DNA of 15,129 bases from Gammaproteobacteria bacterium (GTDB lineage Bacteria; Pseudomonadota; Gammaproteobacteria; Coxiellales; Coxiellaceae), in contig JAJFJO010000355.1 in the NCBI GenBank assembly GCA_021774015.1, positions 1-15,129 on the forward strand, given 5' to 3'. Positions 6,045-13,902 of this stretch are shown here, piece after piece (position 1 is the first letter of the stretch; each line of letters begins with the position of its first letter). The translations under genes and the position numbers were made by a program. The notes beneath the pieces were generated by a model. The model did not search any database. It was not told the DNA's origin and was given only the letters and a program-made list of their open reading frames with translations.

Positions 6045-7384
6045 GACCAATTAACCTAAAAACAGAACAACACAACCAATGGAAACTCGCATTAACCGCT
6101 ATTGTTCTCCTGGGTATTCTCGCAAAATTAATTATATTCTTGAGCGTTTATCACGGTAATATCAGCCAAATCACACAACCTGATTCTGAAAGTTATATCG
6201 CACCGGCTATCTGGTTACTCAAAACCGGGCACTATATGACTTCTGCGCATTCATTTATGCTACAAAGAACCCCGGGGTATCCTACCTTTATTGCTGCTAT
6301 TTTTTATTGCTTTGGCCACAACCTATCTGCAATTATTATTGCCCAAGTATTTTTAATGATCACCCCTACGCTCTGTGCCTTTTTTATAGCTCGTCGGCTT
6401 TTCTCCACCCGTATTGCACTGTGGGCAGCCTTATTGGTAGCCGCTGACTATCTTTTGCTGAGCTATACCTTTCTTGTGTTGACTGAAAGTTTATTTGTTT
6501 CCCTACTCTGCCTTGCACTCACATTCGGTGTGTATCTGCTAACGATCAACCAACAACTTCAACGCACGAACAACCTCTCTAAGTACACCTACGCTTTTTC
6601 ATTTGGGCTTTTTTTAGCACTGGCAACTCTGACACGCCCCGTGTCTTATTTCCTAATTATTCCGATTTTAATAGGCTCGGTGGGGTATTTTATTTCTCAG
6701 AAAACACCAGTAAAGGCAGTCACTGTTATCGCACTTTTAATACTACTTCCTACTTTAATTCTAGTCGGTGGCTGGCAACTAAGAAATAAAACTGTATCAG
6801 GATCATTTAAATACACCAGCCTAAACTCCACCCAAACAGTTAATCAATTTTTCCCAGGGATCACCCCAAACAACAGCAATACAAGCACAAGCAAGGACAT
6901 ATTGATACTACTCAAACACCCACTACCTTTAATAAAACAACTCAGCATCGGCGCTGCTCGTTTAATGCTGGGCCCTGACAGAGCACTACCACAGCTCTTT
7001 GGTGACCGTGCTGACATTAAGTCATTCCGTGTCATTAAATATATGCTATTGCACCATCAATTTAAGCGTGCAATACAAGAATTTAAAACCGGTCATTTTA
7101 GTGTTTTCATGCTGGCCTATTTAGTCGCTGCATTAGTTATCAATATCGTGCTCTATATCTTAGCTGCAATAGGATTGATAAAATTGTTCAAATCAAGATT
7201 GTTTCATCAACATAAATTTGCCCATCTGTTATTGTTAGGCTGTGCGCTGTATTTTATCCTGCTCTCTTCTAATGCTTTTACGAATGCACGGTTCCGTGTT
7301 CCTATCCAATTAATGATCGATACTTACGCAGTAGCTGGCTTCTTACTGCCACGCCATTGTCTAGCTTTTCGAGATAGAGCCTAA
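6041..7384 (+). CDS. GT-C membrane glycosyltransferase, PMT/ArnT (GT39/GT83)-like
   Basis: Polytopic inner-membrane protein of 447 residues that probably transfers a sugar from a lipid-phosphate donor on the periplasmic side. After the first helix (residues 15-36) comes QPDSESY with Asp48, the usual place of the catalytic acidic residue in GT-C enzymes. It is followed by RTPGYPTFIA (76-85), a conserved loop of the family. FLVLTESLF near 143-151 and LATLTRPVSYFL match PMT_2-type proteins. The C-terminal helices end with NARFRVPIQLMID. The ATG overlaps the stop of the acyltransferase by 4 nt, so both are made together, probably for decorating a surface polysaccharide or lipid A-type glycolipid. 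The donor and acceptor are unknown. The shorter length (ArnT is about 550 residues) suggests it lacks a large periplasmic C-terminal domain. Confidence 0.82.
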   Translation: MRPINLKTEQHNQWKLALTAIVLLGILAKLIIFLSVYHGNISQITQPDSESYIAPAIWLLKTGHYMTSAHSFMLQRTPGYPTFIAAIFYCFGHNLSAIIIAQVFLMITPTLCAFFIARRLFSTRIALWAALLVAADYLLLSYTFLVLTESLFVSLLCLALTFGVYLLTINQQLQRTNNLSKYTYAFSFGLFLALATLTRPVSYFLIIPILIGSVGYFISQKTPVKAVTVIALLILLPTLILVGGWQLRNKTVSGSFKYTSLNSTQTVNQFFPGITPNNSNTSTSKDILILLKHPLPLIKQLSIGAARLMLGPDRALPQLFGDRADIKSFRVIKYMLLHHQFKRAIQEFKTGHFSVFMLAYLVAALVINIVLYILAAIGLIKLFKSRLFHQHKFAHLLLLGCALYFILLSSNAFTNARFRVPIQLMIDTYAVAGFLLPRHCLAFRDRA

Positions 7385-7486
7385 AAACATCATTTTTTTC
7401 ATCACCATTTGCAGCATTAAACACAAATCCTCTGACTCCACCTCTGGAGTATTGATATTTGCTTTAGGAAATAAAGGCACAAACAT
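7361..7486 (-). CDS. Possible 41-residue small protein
   Basis: A minus-strand frame of 41 codons, MFVPLFPKANINTPEVESED followed by a Met-rich segment ending FLGSISKS. AGGG stands 6 nt before the ATG. The composition is plausible: an acidic middle and an amphipathic Met/Lys tail. Its last 24 bases overlap the convergent glycosyltransferase gene. I recognise no family and there is no second line of evidence, so this may be chance. Confidence 0.25.
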   Translation of the reverse strand: MFVPLFPKANINTPEVESEDLCLMLQMVMKKMMFLGSISKS

Positions 7487-8214
7487 ATTTCACCCTACTT
7501 TGAGCCTATTGTATCAACAGCCACTGACTGCCTAATTCTATGCGAGCCTACTATCCGGTGGGGAAGATAGCGAATCAGATGAAATCGAAAATTAGCCGTA
7601 CAACGGTTGCAAGTCGGCCAGACTAGTGCTTAAGAGATACATTGTGAGTAACTAAGTCATAAAAGAAAGGTTTGTCTTTGAGAGCAAGTTAGTCCGGCCT
7701 TCTTATTTTGTCTAACACCCATATTTCACAATGTCGGTGCAGCCACGTCCTTGCGGCCGGTAGGAGAAATTTACGCCTCTCATATCCTCCCGTCTGTAGG
7801 ATATTTACCCGCATTACTGCAATCCAATTATAAAAATATATTTTATGTTTAAAATCAATATATTAAACTCTAATTAGTTGTAGCAAAGCCAGGCAATTAT
7901 CGATATTTATTTGAATAGGCTCATGATTTATTTTCACAAACACACATAAAGCGAGATAAAAACGGCACAGAGTATCTGTTTTGTTATCATGGTAATTCCT
8001 CTTTTGGGAGCAAGACTAATTCGCCTACTCTGTAGTATCGAATTTTCATCCTGTTTACCTAAAAAAATCATGGGCTGGATAAAATTAGACTGGTCTTTTT
8101 TTGAATAACAGGAATTTCCGAATTTTCAATGAATTGATTGAATTTAACAAAATTTTGTGCTAAAACCAACCAACCTGCGAAGGTTGAGAGGCAAAAATTT
8201 GAGGAGCAATGATT
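7385..8214. other. Long intergenic stretch, no convincing large gene; several hairpins
   Basis: About 830 bp with only the small frame at 7361-7486. It contains the imperfect stem-loop at 7616-7711 and a hairpin ATATCCT/AGGATAT with a 9-nt loop at 7782-7804. A small palindrome AACCT-GCGA-AGGTT lies near 8172-8185, about 15 nt before the Shine-Dalgarno of the next gene. The 7840-8160 part is very AT-rich and presumably carries the promoter of that gene. A 39-codon frame starting near 7990 has no ribosome binding site. Confidence 0.4.
7616..7711 (+). other. Long imperfect stem-loop with T-rich tail; terminator or small RNA
   Basis: The outer arms are GGCC-A-GACTA..GCTT (7616-7631) and AAGT-TAGTC-C-GGCC (about 7686-7699). 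They pair over about 13 bp with one mismatch and a two-base bulge. An inner hairpin AAAGA..TCTTT lies in the loop, and TTCTTATTTTG follows. It could end transcripts from the acyltransferase/glycosyltransferase pair or be the 3' end of an unknown RNA. Confidence 0.33.
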
Positions 8215-9861
8215 ATGTTAAGAGGCGCAAAGCATGAACCTGCATTGAAAGAACCTGATAGCACAGAAAGCACAATATCTGATAGGCATGCTTCAAGAGC
8301 AATTGATACACCCTCTCCTTACTCTGAAGGTGGTGCAGCTAGAGCAAGCGCCTCAGCAGCTGCAACGGCGCCTGCCTCAAGAAGCAAAAAGACCGTTACA
8401 TGGCTTGGTGACGAAAAATCAATTAGGCAAACTTTATTTGCTACAATTGCGACAACAAAAGAAATACCTCATAAAGATGATATTCCTCCTATTGAAAACG
8501 AACCCGTATTACACGGAGCAACGCATTCAAAAAATCCTGCTGATGTTTTTTTGCTAGATGTGCTTCAAGTAGCTTATCTAGCCGGGGCATTGTTAGATAT
8601 TTCTTACAATACGGAAAATAAAACAATTTATTTATCACTTATGACAACAGAGATTGTAGGTGAGCAACTAACTGAAGTTCAAGAAAGATATAATGCAGAT
8701 GCGTCCCTAGGGCCACAAAGAAATTCTTACCCAATCACCTACACCTATCGAGTTTCACAGATTAGTGCGGGCAATTTCATACAATCATATATATTTGCCA
8801 CAAAACACCCTAAAATTTGCAATTCACTGCTAGACTACCGAGGTCAAATTTCCCAAACCACACCTAATAGCAGCACAACTGAAATAGCTGAAACGTCAAT
8901 AGAAAGCAGCTTGTTAACAGAAGATAAAGGTGAGACTATTAATTTTTTAATTTCCACGAAGCAACTTGATCGCTTACTTCATCAACCCAAATCAATTCAG
9001 CCAACTGAGATAAATATCCGCACCGCACTACTAGATAAAATATACGCTATCTTTTATCAATATGAGCAAGTGCAAGATACACCTCCAGCGGAATATACTG
9101 GACATGTGCAACCAAAGCTGAGCACAAGACAAGAAATGCTAAATGCACTGATTGCAATTTGTGACCCGACACAAAAAGATAGGAATTTACTAACCCAGCC
9201 TGAAGAAGCACTTAATATTTTAGCTTTATTATTTGAACGCGGCCAATATCGCTTACGTACAAACCCACAGGAGTTTGTAAACTACCAATCCTTTTTTGCT
9301 GATACCCACAAGTGCTGCTGCTTCCTCATGCTATCAGGAGACATACAAGAGGTATTCTCAAAGCATACTGTTTTTTGCCATCAGAGAGAAAATATCCAAG
9401 AATTGATTGAATCTATAGAAATATATTCAATCATATTACTTTTAACAAGAACTCATGAGGCACTAGGCATCACACCAGGCCTACAGGGTGATTCATCCGC
9501 TCAATCTACTGATATAGATGAACTAAGCAAGCTTCTTCCACCCAGTGCACGCCTCTCTACCTCCCTCACTGAATTAAACAAGACTTACGGAAAATTTGTG
9601 GTGCTTCTCAATAATATTGCGGAAAAAAGCAGTCATATTGAGCGGGGCGCCCATGAGACCTACCGACTCACGGAACCTCAAACTGAAACGACAGTGTTTT
9701 TAGATAATTTCCTAGCTATGATCAATAAAAATATAGTACTGCGTAACTTATTTGATAGATCCAGAGAAGCAAGACTGTGCCTCAAAAATATTACACGGCA
9801 TGTGAAAGCCTATGCAAACGGAGCAGCTGCAACAGATGGCTCACCGTCCCCCACCCCCTGA
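8215..9861 (+). CDS. Unrecognised 548-residue protein, effector-like
   Basis: I do not recognise a family. The ATG at 8215 is chosen because GAGGAG lies 8 nt before it; the ATG at 8209 would leave almost no spacing. Residues 1-40 are rich in Ser, Asp, Glu and Pro. Residues 41-57 form an Ala/Ser low-complexity segment, then KKTVTWLGDEKS. The rest appears soluble and largely helical, with no signal peptide or membrane segment, and has Thr/Gln/Glu-rich linkers (for example near residues 215-235). A Cys cluster, HKCCCF, lies near residue 368. The tail ends GSPSPTP. A large orphan soluble protein with a disordered polar N-terminus beside an F-box/ankyrin protein fits a type IV effector, but no secretion signal can be shown. 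Its last 52 bases overlap the convergent F-box gene. Confidence 0.75.
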   Translation: MLRGAKHEPALKEPDSTESTISDRHASRAIDTPSPYSEGGAARASASAAATAPASRSKKTVTWLGDEKSIRQTLFATIATTKEIPHKDDIPPIENEPVLHGATHSKNPADVFLLDVLQVAYLAGALLDISYNTENKTIYLSLMTTEIVGEQLTEVQERYNADASLGPQRNSYPITYTYRVSQISAGNFIQSYIFATKHPKICNSLLDYRGQISQTTPNSSTTEIAETSIESSLLTEDKGETINFLISTKQLDRLLHQPKSIQPTEINIRTALLDKIYAIFYQYEQVQDTPPAEYTGHVQPKLSTRQEMLNALIAICDPTQKDRNLLTQPEEALNILALLFERGQYRLRTNPQEFVNYQSFFADTHKCCCFLMLSGDIQEVFSKHTVFCHQRENIQELIESIEIYSIILLLTRTHEALGITPGLQGDSSAQSTDIDELSKLLPPSARLSTSLTELNKTYGKFVVLLNNIAEKSSHIERGAHETYRLTEPQTETTVFLDNFLAMINKNIVLRNLFDRSREARLCLKNITRHVKAYANGAAATDGSPSPTP

Positions 9862-10718
9862 GATCGATAACTAGAAGCTGATGCAGATAAAAACTGCGCA
9901 AAAAGAGTTGCCCCGCAATCAAAACCAGTATTTTCTCTGCTAGCAAACAGCTCCAAAGCATATTCCTCTGAGTGATACTGCTCAGCAAGACTCCTTGGCG
10001 TTATTGAAGGTGCACCCGGTGAATGAGAACGCGCTTCATCAGCGTTAAAGTTGTGCGTTCCAACAAGGTATTGAACAAGGTCTTTACAGTTCTTACTTGG
10101 GTTCATCACAGCACAATCCAAAAGGTTTCGGTTATCGGTAGTTAAAAGGCCCGCAAGTTCATCAGAAAGAATATCATAAATACGAATACAGTCTTGCAGT
10201 AAACCATCCTCACGGTTCATGGCAGCTAAGTGCAGAATGTGATAGTGATTAGAATTTTTAACAGCTAAAAAGCTCGCTTTATCAGGCCAAAAATGCTTCA
10301 AAATGCGTAAAACAGCCTCACGACTATTACAGAAATTCACCAAAGCAGTAGCTAACTCCAACTCAGTGGGGCCCTCATCTGCAGACTTTTTGCACTGAGC
10401 CTGAAAGTCATCTGGCGAACCTGCAATAGCAAGCATCATCAATGGCGTACAATACCCAACGAGTCCAGGACTAGACCTCAAAGCCAAACCAAGAATGTTC
10501 AAGTTAACTTTATTCAGAGAGTCAGAATCATCCAGAAAAATTTTAGCACTATCAGGTAAACGGTTACCTGAAGGGAGGCTAGCCAAAAAGTGTGCGACAT
10601 CTTCAGCGGCAAGAGACCGCATGTGTCTACTAGCTCCAGCAAGAGAAACCGCACTTGGAATGTCCAACTCTTGTAAAACCTGAGCGGCCACCCCAGAAGG
10701 CAGCGCATCAATACCCAT
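9810..10718 (-). CDS. F-box and ankyrin-repeat-like protein, candidate secreted effector
   Basis: 302 residues. Residues 5-40 read as an F-box: an LP start, VAAQVLQELDIPSAV, then SLAGASRHMRSLAAED. They keep the LP..v...iL..L......s..a..R..R.Laa.d pattern. In eukaryotes this motif docks on Skp1 in SCF ubiquitin ligases. Downstream are degenerate ankyrin-type repeats: CTPLMMLAIAG (about 90-105), NSNHYHILHLAAMN (about 165-178), DNRNLLDCAVMN (about 205-216) and TPRSLAEQYHSEEYALELF (about 245-265). F-box plus ankyrin is the layout of Legionella AnkB, which recruits host ubiquitin; unlike AnkB, no C-terminal CaaX box is present (the end is APFA). AAGGA stands 7 nt before the ATG at 10718. The F-box call is pattern-based, by eye; translocation and ubiquitin function are inferred. 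Confidence 0.78.
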   Translation of the reverse strand: MGIDALPSGVAAQVLQELDIPSAVSLAGASRHMRSLAAEDVAHFLASLPSGNRLPDSAKIFLDDSDSLNKVNLNILGLALRSSPGLVGYCTPLMMLAIAGSPDDFQAQCKKSADEGPTELELATALVNFCNSREAVLRILKHFWPDKASFLAVKNSNHYHILHLAAMNREDGLLQDCIRIYDILSDELAGLLTTDNRNLLDCAVMNPSKNCKDLVQYLVGTHNFNADEARSHSPGAPSITPRSLAEQYHSEEYALELFASRENTGFDCGATLFAQFLSASASSYRSQGVGDGEPSVAAAPFA

Positions 10719-11169
10719 AGTAATTCCTTAAGGGGTTGCAAATTTGTGATCGATTATCAACGCAAACATAACGTCGATCAGGCCAATGTATACTGCAACT
10801 AAGAAATTAGGAAGCAGACTTTCTTTGTGTGTTATGTAAGCAATTTCTGACAAATAAGTAAGCAGTCTCTATGAATTGTACGTTACAGCACCTAAGTACG
10901 CTTTATCATTGAAGGCTCTTTACCAATCAGTTGATCTTCCATAAAAAGTATGTGGATTAAAAGTGCACTTACCATTGATCAATCCATTGAGAAAATCATT
11001 ACCCAATTAGCACAAGCTTTTGATAACCTGGAGGCTTCAAGAAATTGAATACCTTACTTTTTTACCATTAGCACCACTAACGGGTTTACCTTGATAAGCC
11101 AATATCTCTCAACCCCACTCATTATAACAGCCCTAAAATTAAATCTAACTTGCATTCTAAAAATACATC
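10719..11169. other. Intergenic, no supported gene
   Basis: About 450 bp. A 32-codon plus-strand frame at 10950-11048 (start MWIKSALTIDQSIEK) has no ribosome binding site and may be a gene remnant. On the minus strand a TATAAT-like hexamer occurs at 11126-11121, but only a 22-codon frame follows it. Nothing else stands out. Confidence 0.4.
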
Positions 11170-11693
11170 TTAGGTGCCGTTAAGCAACCCTCTTGTTTCA
11201 CCTCTCTCAGCGGTTGACACACTTGCTGCATCTGGTGTTGTTCCACAGCACCTTAAATCTTTGAAAAAAGCATTCTCCACCAAACGAAACCAATGATCGT
11301 ACATACCTGTCATAAACACATTTAAGAAAAAGGGACTGGTTGGTGCATCCTCCCCCACAATTGCAAAAGATATGACAAACCCAATTAAGCCCACCAGCAT
11401 TTCAATATGGGTATCTGCTAAAGATATACATTTACCTCGAAGCTCATCAGTAGATTCAAATTTTTGGGGCGATAAAATTTATAGAAAAGGGTAAAAGTCC
11501 CAGCAGCTGCAACACCAATCCCACCCCAGAATAGGCTATTTCTATCACTTTCTGATAAGGTGTCGTATAAAGCAGCACCAGCTATTGACATCATAGCACC
11601 GAAAAGAGTCGCAAATAAACCAGCCGAAGCAGCTTTCAAACGGTAGCCACACTCTCGCGCACACCGCGCTCGGCCTTCTAATCTCGCTTCCAT
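11170..11693 (-). pseudogene. Small multi-pass membrane protein split by a frameshift
   Basis: Two adjacent minus-strand frames look like one gene. The upstream half (11693-11418, 91 codons) starts MEARLEGRARCAREC after GGAG 5 nt before the ATG. It has two membrane helices, SAGLFATLFGAMMSIAGAAL and FWGGIGVAAAGTFTLFY. The downstream frame is open through the junction. A -1 shift in the CCCCAAAAA tract (plus-strand 11461-11469) joins FYKFYRP to KFESTDELRGKCISLAD and then a third helix, MLVGLIGFVISFAIVG. The joined product would be about 170 residues and end with a polar tail, TERGETRGLLNGT. The standalone start of the downstream half (ATG 11400) has no clear ribosome binding site. A recent frameshift, a sequencing error in the homopolymer, or programmed slippage would all fit. 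I recognise no family. Confidence 0.6.
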
Positions 11694-11968
11694 ACATTCT
11701 CCATTTCATCAAATTAAACAAATATTTCTTTCCCACTTAGCACTTAGTATAATTTATTTTGAAGATGCTGTTAATTTTTTTGTAGCTTAATTTCTTCAAA
11801 GCAACCTTTACCCCTCTAACTGAAATTTTATTATACCGCTATGACATTGATGCCAATATCAGCACCGCACGAACACTATAATCCATTTTGCTAGACATGC
11901 TAACAAAGCATGATTTAGCTGCCACAGCAACATTTGCTGTATAGATATCTGCAGTTTCAGAACAGTCA

Positions 11969-12889
11969 TTATAACGCTCTCCATAACGAATCAACAAAAT
12001 ACCCCTTACTATCAAAATAATTATCAAGGACTTCAAATCCAGAATTGTGAGCAAACTCCTGGATATCACTGATATAGTATTTTTTAATAACCCCAACAGC
12101 TATACATTCCCATGGCTCAAATGGCACACTGATTTTGGGATGTTTCAACTGAACTTGCTGTTTTTCTAGGCTTAAGATTCCTGTTCTAACACAGGTCATA
12201 TATGGATCATAATAAACATAATATTTAAATTTATCCAAATTGAAATCAGCTCCACACTCTCGATTAATACGATTTAGAATATTAACAGTAAATTTATCAG
12301 TTATTCGTGTTGAATCATTATAAGCTGCTATTAAGGTATTTGGATCCTTGCATAAATCAAAACCAGTGAATAAGTAATCTCCTCGATTCATATGTGATCT
12401 AAGCTGAATCAAAAAAGCTTGGGCATCTAGATTGCCGATAGAACTTCCTAAAAACAACACCAACTTTTTTTTATCTGAAGAAAGCTTAAGATCTTTCAGC
12501 CCCTCAAAATAAGTCGATACGATAGGAAGACAGGATACATTTAGGTGCGACAAAGCTTTTTTTAGATCATCTATAGCCTTTTTACTGATATCAATTGGCG
12601 CATACACGATATCCGAATATTGAGCCAACCAGTGTTCTAAAATAATCTTTGATTTGTAACCACTTCCCGCACCTAACTCACAGAGCATTTCTACTGCAGG
12701 CCCAACTAAATTGCAGATTGCTTCTATGTGTCTTGATAAAATATCATATTCACATCGAGTTTGATAATACTCAGGCAAGGTTGTTATATCATCAAATAAT
12801 TGACTACCCATATCATCATATAAATATTCAACAGGTAAACGTTTCTGCTTTTGAAGCAAATTATGAGCAATATCTTCATTAAATGTCAT
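11969..12889 (-). CDS. EgtD-family (Methyltransf_33) SAM-dependent methyltransferase, altered substrate pocket
   Basis: 306 residues, about the length of EgtD, which trimethylates the alpha-amino group of histidine in ergothioneine synthesis. Family motifs are clear: GSQLFDDITTLPEYYQTR (28-45), the SAM-binding ELGAGSGYKS (71-80), PIDIS (98-102), LFLGSSIGN (145-153), FTGFDLCKD (174-182) and AYND (189-192). The part that holds histidine in EgtD differs. The usual IRTEISxKY reads IAVGVIKKY (263-271), so the Glu and Ser that contact histidine are Gly266 and Ile268. The IEM segment with the pocket Met appears as VRT (234-236). Another amino acid or amine substrate is therefore likely. AGGGA stands 9 nt before the ATG. 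It is second in a two-gene operon, 67 bp after the DUF6875-like gene; no egtB-type sulfoxide synthase gene is present in the window. Confidence 0.85.
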   Translation of the reverse strand: MTFNEDIAHNLLQKQKRLPVEYLYDDMGSQLFDDITTLPEYYQTRCEYDILSRHIEAICNLVGPAVEMLCELGAGSGYKSKIILEHWLAQYSDIVYAPIDISKKAIDDLKKALSHLNVSCLPIVSTYFEGLKDLKLSSDKKKLVLFLGSSIGNLDAQAFLIQLRSHMNRGDYLFTGFDLCKDPNTLIAAYNDSTRITDKFTVNILNRINRECGADFNLDKFKYYVYYDPYMTCVRTGILSLEKQQVQLKHPKISVPFEPWECIAVGVIKKYYISDIQEFAHNSGFEVLDNYFDSKGYFVDSLWRAL

Positions 12890-12956
12890 ATCTATTTTTC
12901 CCTTTCAAGTAATTTGTGTGGCTATAATGATAAACGCATAAAATATCATTTCTCGG

Positions 12957-13634
12957 TTATGCAGTTCCATAGGATGAAGTTATGGTATAAGGCTCTGTAA
13001 CCGCTTCTATTTTTTTAAGCGTTCCATTGGAAATTGATGTGAATTTTTTATAATAAGCTTCTCGATAATTTTTATCTTGTGACAAAAAAATAATATCAAG
13101 AGGCAGCATTGGGCGAATTACTAAAAGAGGAACCGGGGAATCAAGTGGGCGAAACTGTATATCTCGTATTCCAGGTGTTGTATTATGAGGGTAGAATTCT
13201 CCAAACATAAGGCCTCTTTCAACAAATTGTATTTTCAAGCGTCTATGAATACTTAAAATCTTATGTTCAATATCATCCAAACCCGTAAGAATTGTTATCA
13301 TGGTTCGTACTGAATTAGTTGTTGGTGACTGCTTCTCGAGCTCAAACCACTGCTCCAGTAATTGCAAAAAATGCTTATCTTGTTGAGTCTCAGAGCAAGT
13401 ACTCACATCTAATTGAGTTACCCAAAATTGTCCGGCTTTTAGTGATGGCGCACACCAAGGACATACATCCCCTTTTCTACCTAAACGGTTAGATGCTTTT
13501 GTTAAAAAACTCTCAACCCATACCATAAACTTCTGAAGATCACTGCTTGCTTCATCAGAGCTCCCAAAACATGTATTACCAATATCAATACGTTTAAGAT
13601 CATTATAATTATAAATATTACAATCCTGAGGCAT
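12957..13634 (-). CDS. DUF6875-like protein of unknown function
   Basis: 225 residues, soluble. Conserved-looking blocks are FMVWVESFLTKASNRLGRKG followed by DVCPWCAPSLKAG (about 36-70), with a CPWC pair. Others are GLMFGEFYPHNTTPGIRDIQ (about 141-160) and FRPLDSPVPLLVIRPMLPLDIIFL (split across about 161-185). These resemble what I remember of the DUF6875 domain (GRxGxVCPF and SPVPxLVIR motifs), but I cannot verify this. The ATG at 13634 is preferred because AAGGTG lies 7 nt before it; the GTG at 13640 lies too close. It is first in an operon with the EgtD-like methyltransferase. His, Asp and Cys in conserved blocks hint at an enzyme, possibly acting on the same small molecule. Confidence 0.78.
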   Translation of the reverse strand: MPQDCNIYNYNDLKRIDIGNTCFGSSDEASSDLQKFMVWVESFLTKASNRLGRKGDVCPWCAPSLKAGQFWVTQLDVSTCSETQQDKHFLQLLEQWFELEKQSPTTNSVRTMITILTGLDDIEHKILSIHRRLKIQFVERGLMFGEFYPHNTTPGIRDIQFRPLDSPVPLLVIRPMLPLDIIFLSQDKNYREAYYKKFTSISNGTLKKIEAVTEPYTITSSYGTA

Positions 13635-13709
13635 AATCACTCACCTTATTTCCAACACACACAAACATAACCGCATTTTAATTATGGCGCTACTGTGTCA
13701 CCCTAAGCG

Positions 13710-13738
13710 ATTATAACAAATTATCATAAACTGTTTGA
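13710..13738 (-). promoter_or_regulatory. Possible promoter of the DUF6875-like/methyltransferase operon
   Basis: A perfect -10 TATAAT (13715-13710) on the minus strand with TG one base off the extended position, 17 bp from a weak -35 TCAAAC (13738-13733). It would give a leader of about 70 nt. Confidence 0.35.
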
Positions 13739-13902
13739 TCTCCCACAAATGTTTTTTTAGTTAGCCCTTTAAACTCAATTAAACCTAGAGAATGCGGCTA
13801 AACACGTTTATCTAGTATAATCTCTATGCGACACTTAAATAACGTAACATATTTTTAAATAAACAGTCGGATTTGAGGCACCCACAATTATTTATGCGTT
13901 AT

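Noticed and set aside
8172..8187. CCAACCTGCGAAGGTT near the orphan gene start, almost identical to 16 bp inside small RNA B
   Set aside because: The shared stretch is short, is partly a simple palindrome, and the surrounding sequence does not match, so a third small-RNA copy is not supported.
10950..11048. 32-codon plus-strand frame MWIKSALTIDQSIEK...
   Set aside because: No ribosome binding site and no recognisable family; at most a gene remnant.
11839..12096. 85-codon minus-strand frame with an end (MSSKMDYSVRAVLILA) faintly like an Rrf2 N-terminus
   Set aside because: Most of it is an out-of-frame shadow of the methyltransferase 3' end. The Rrf2-like piece is about 18 residues with no ribosome binding site and stops at once.
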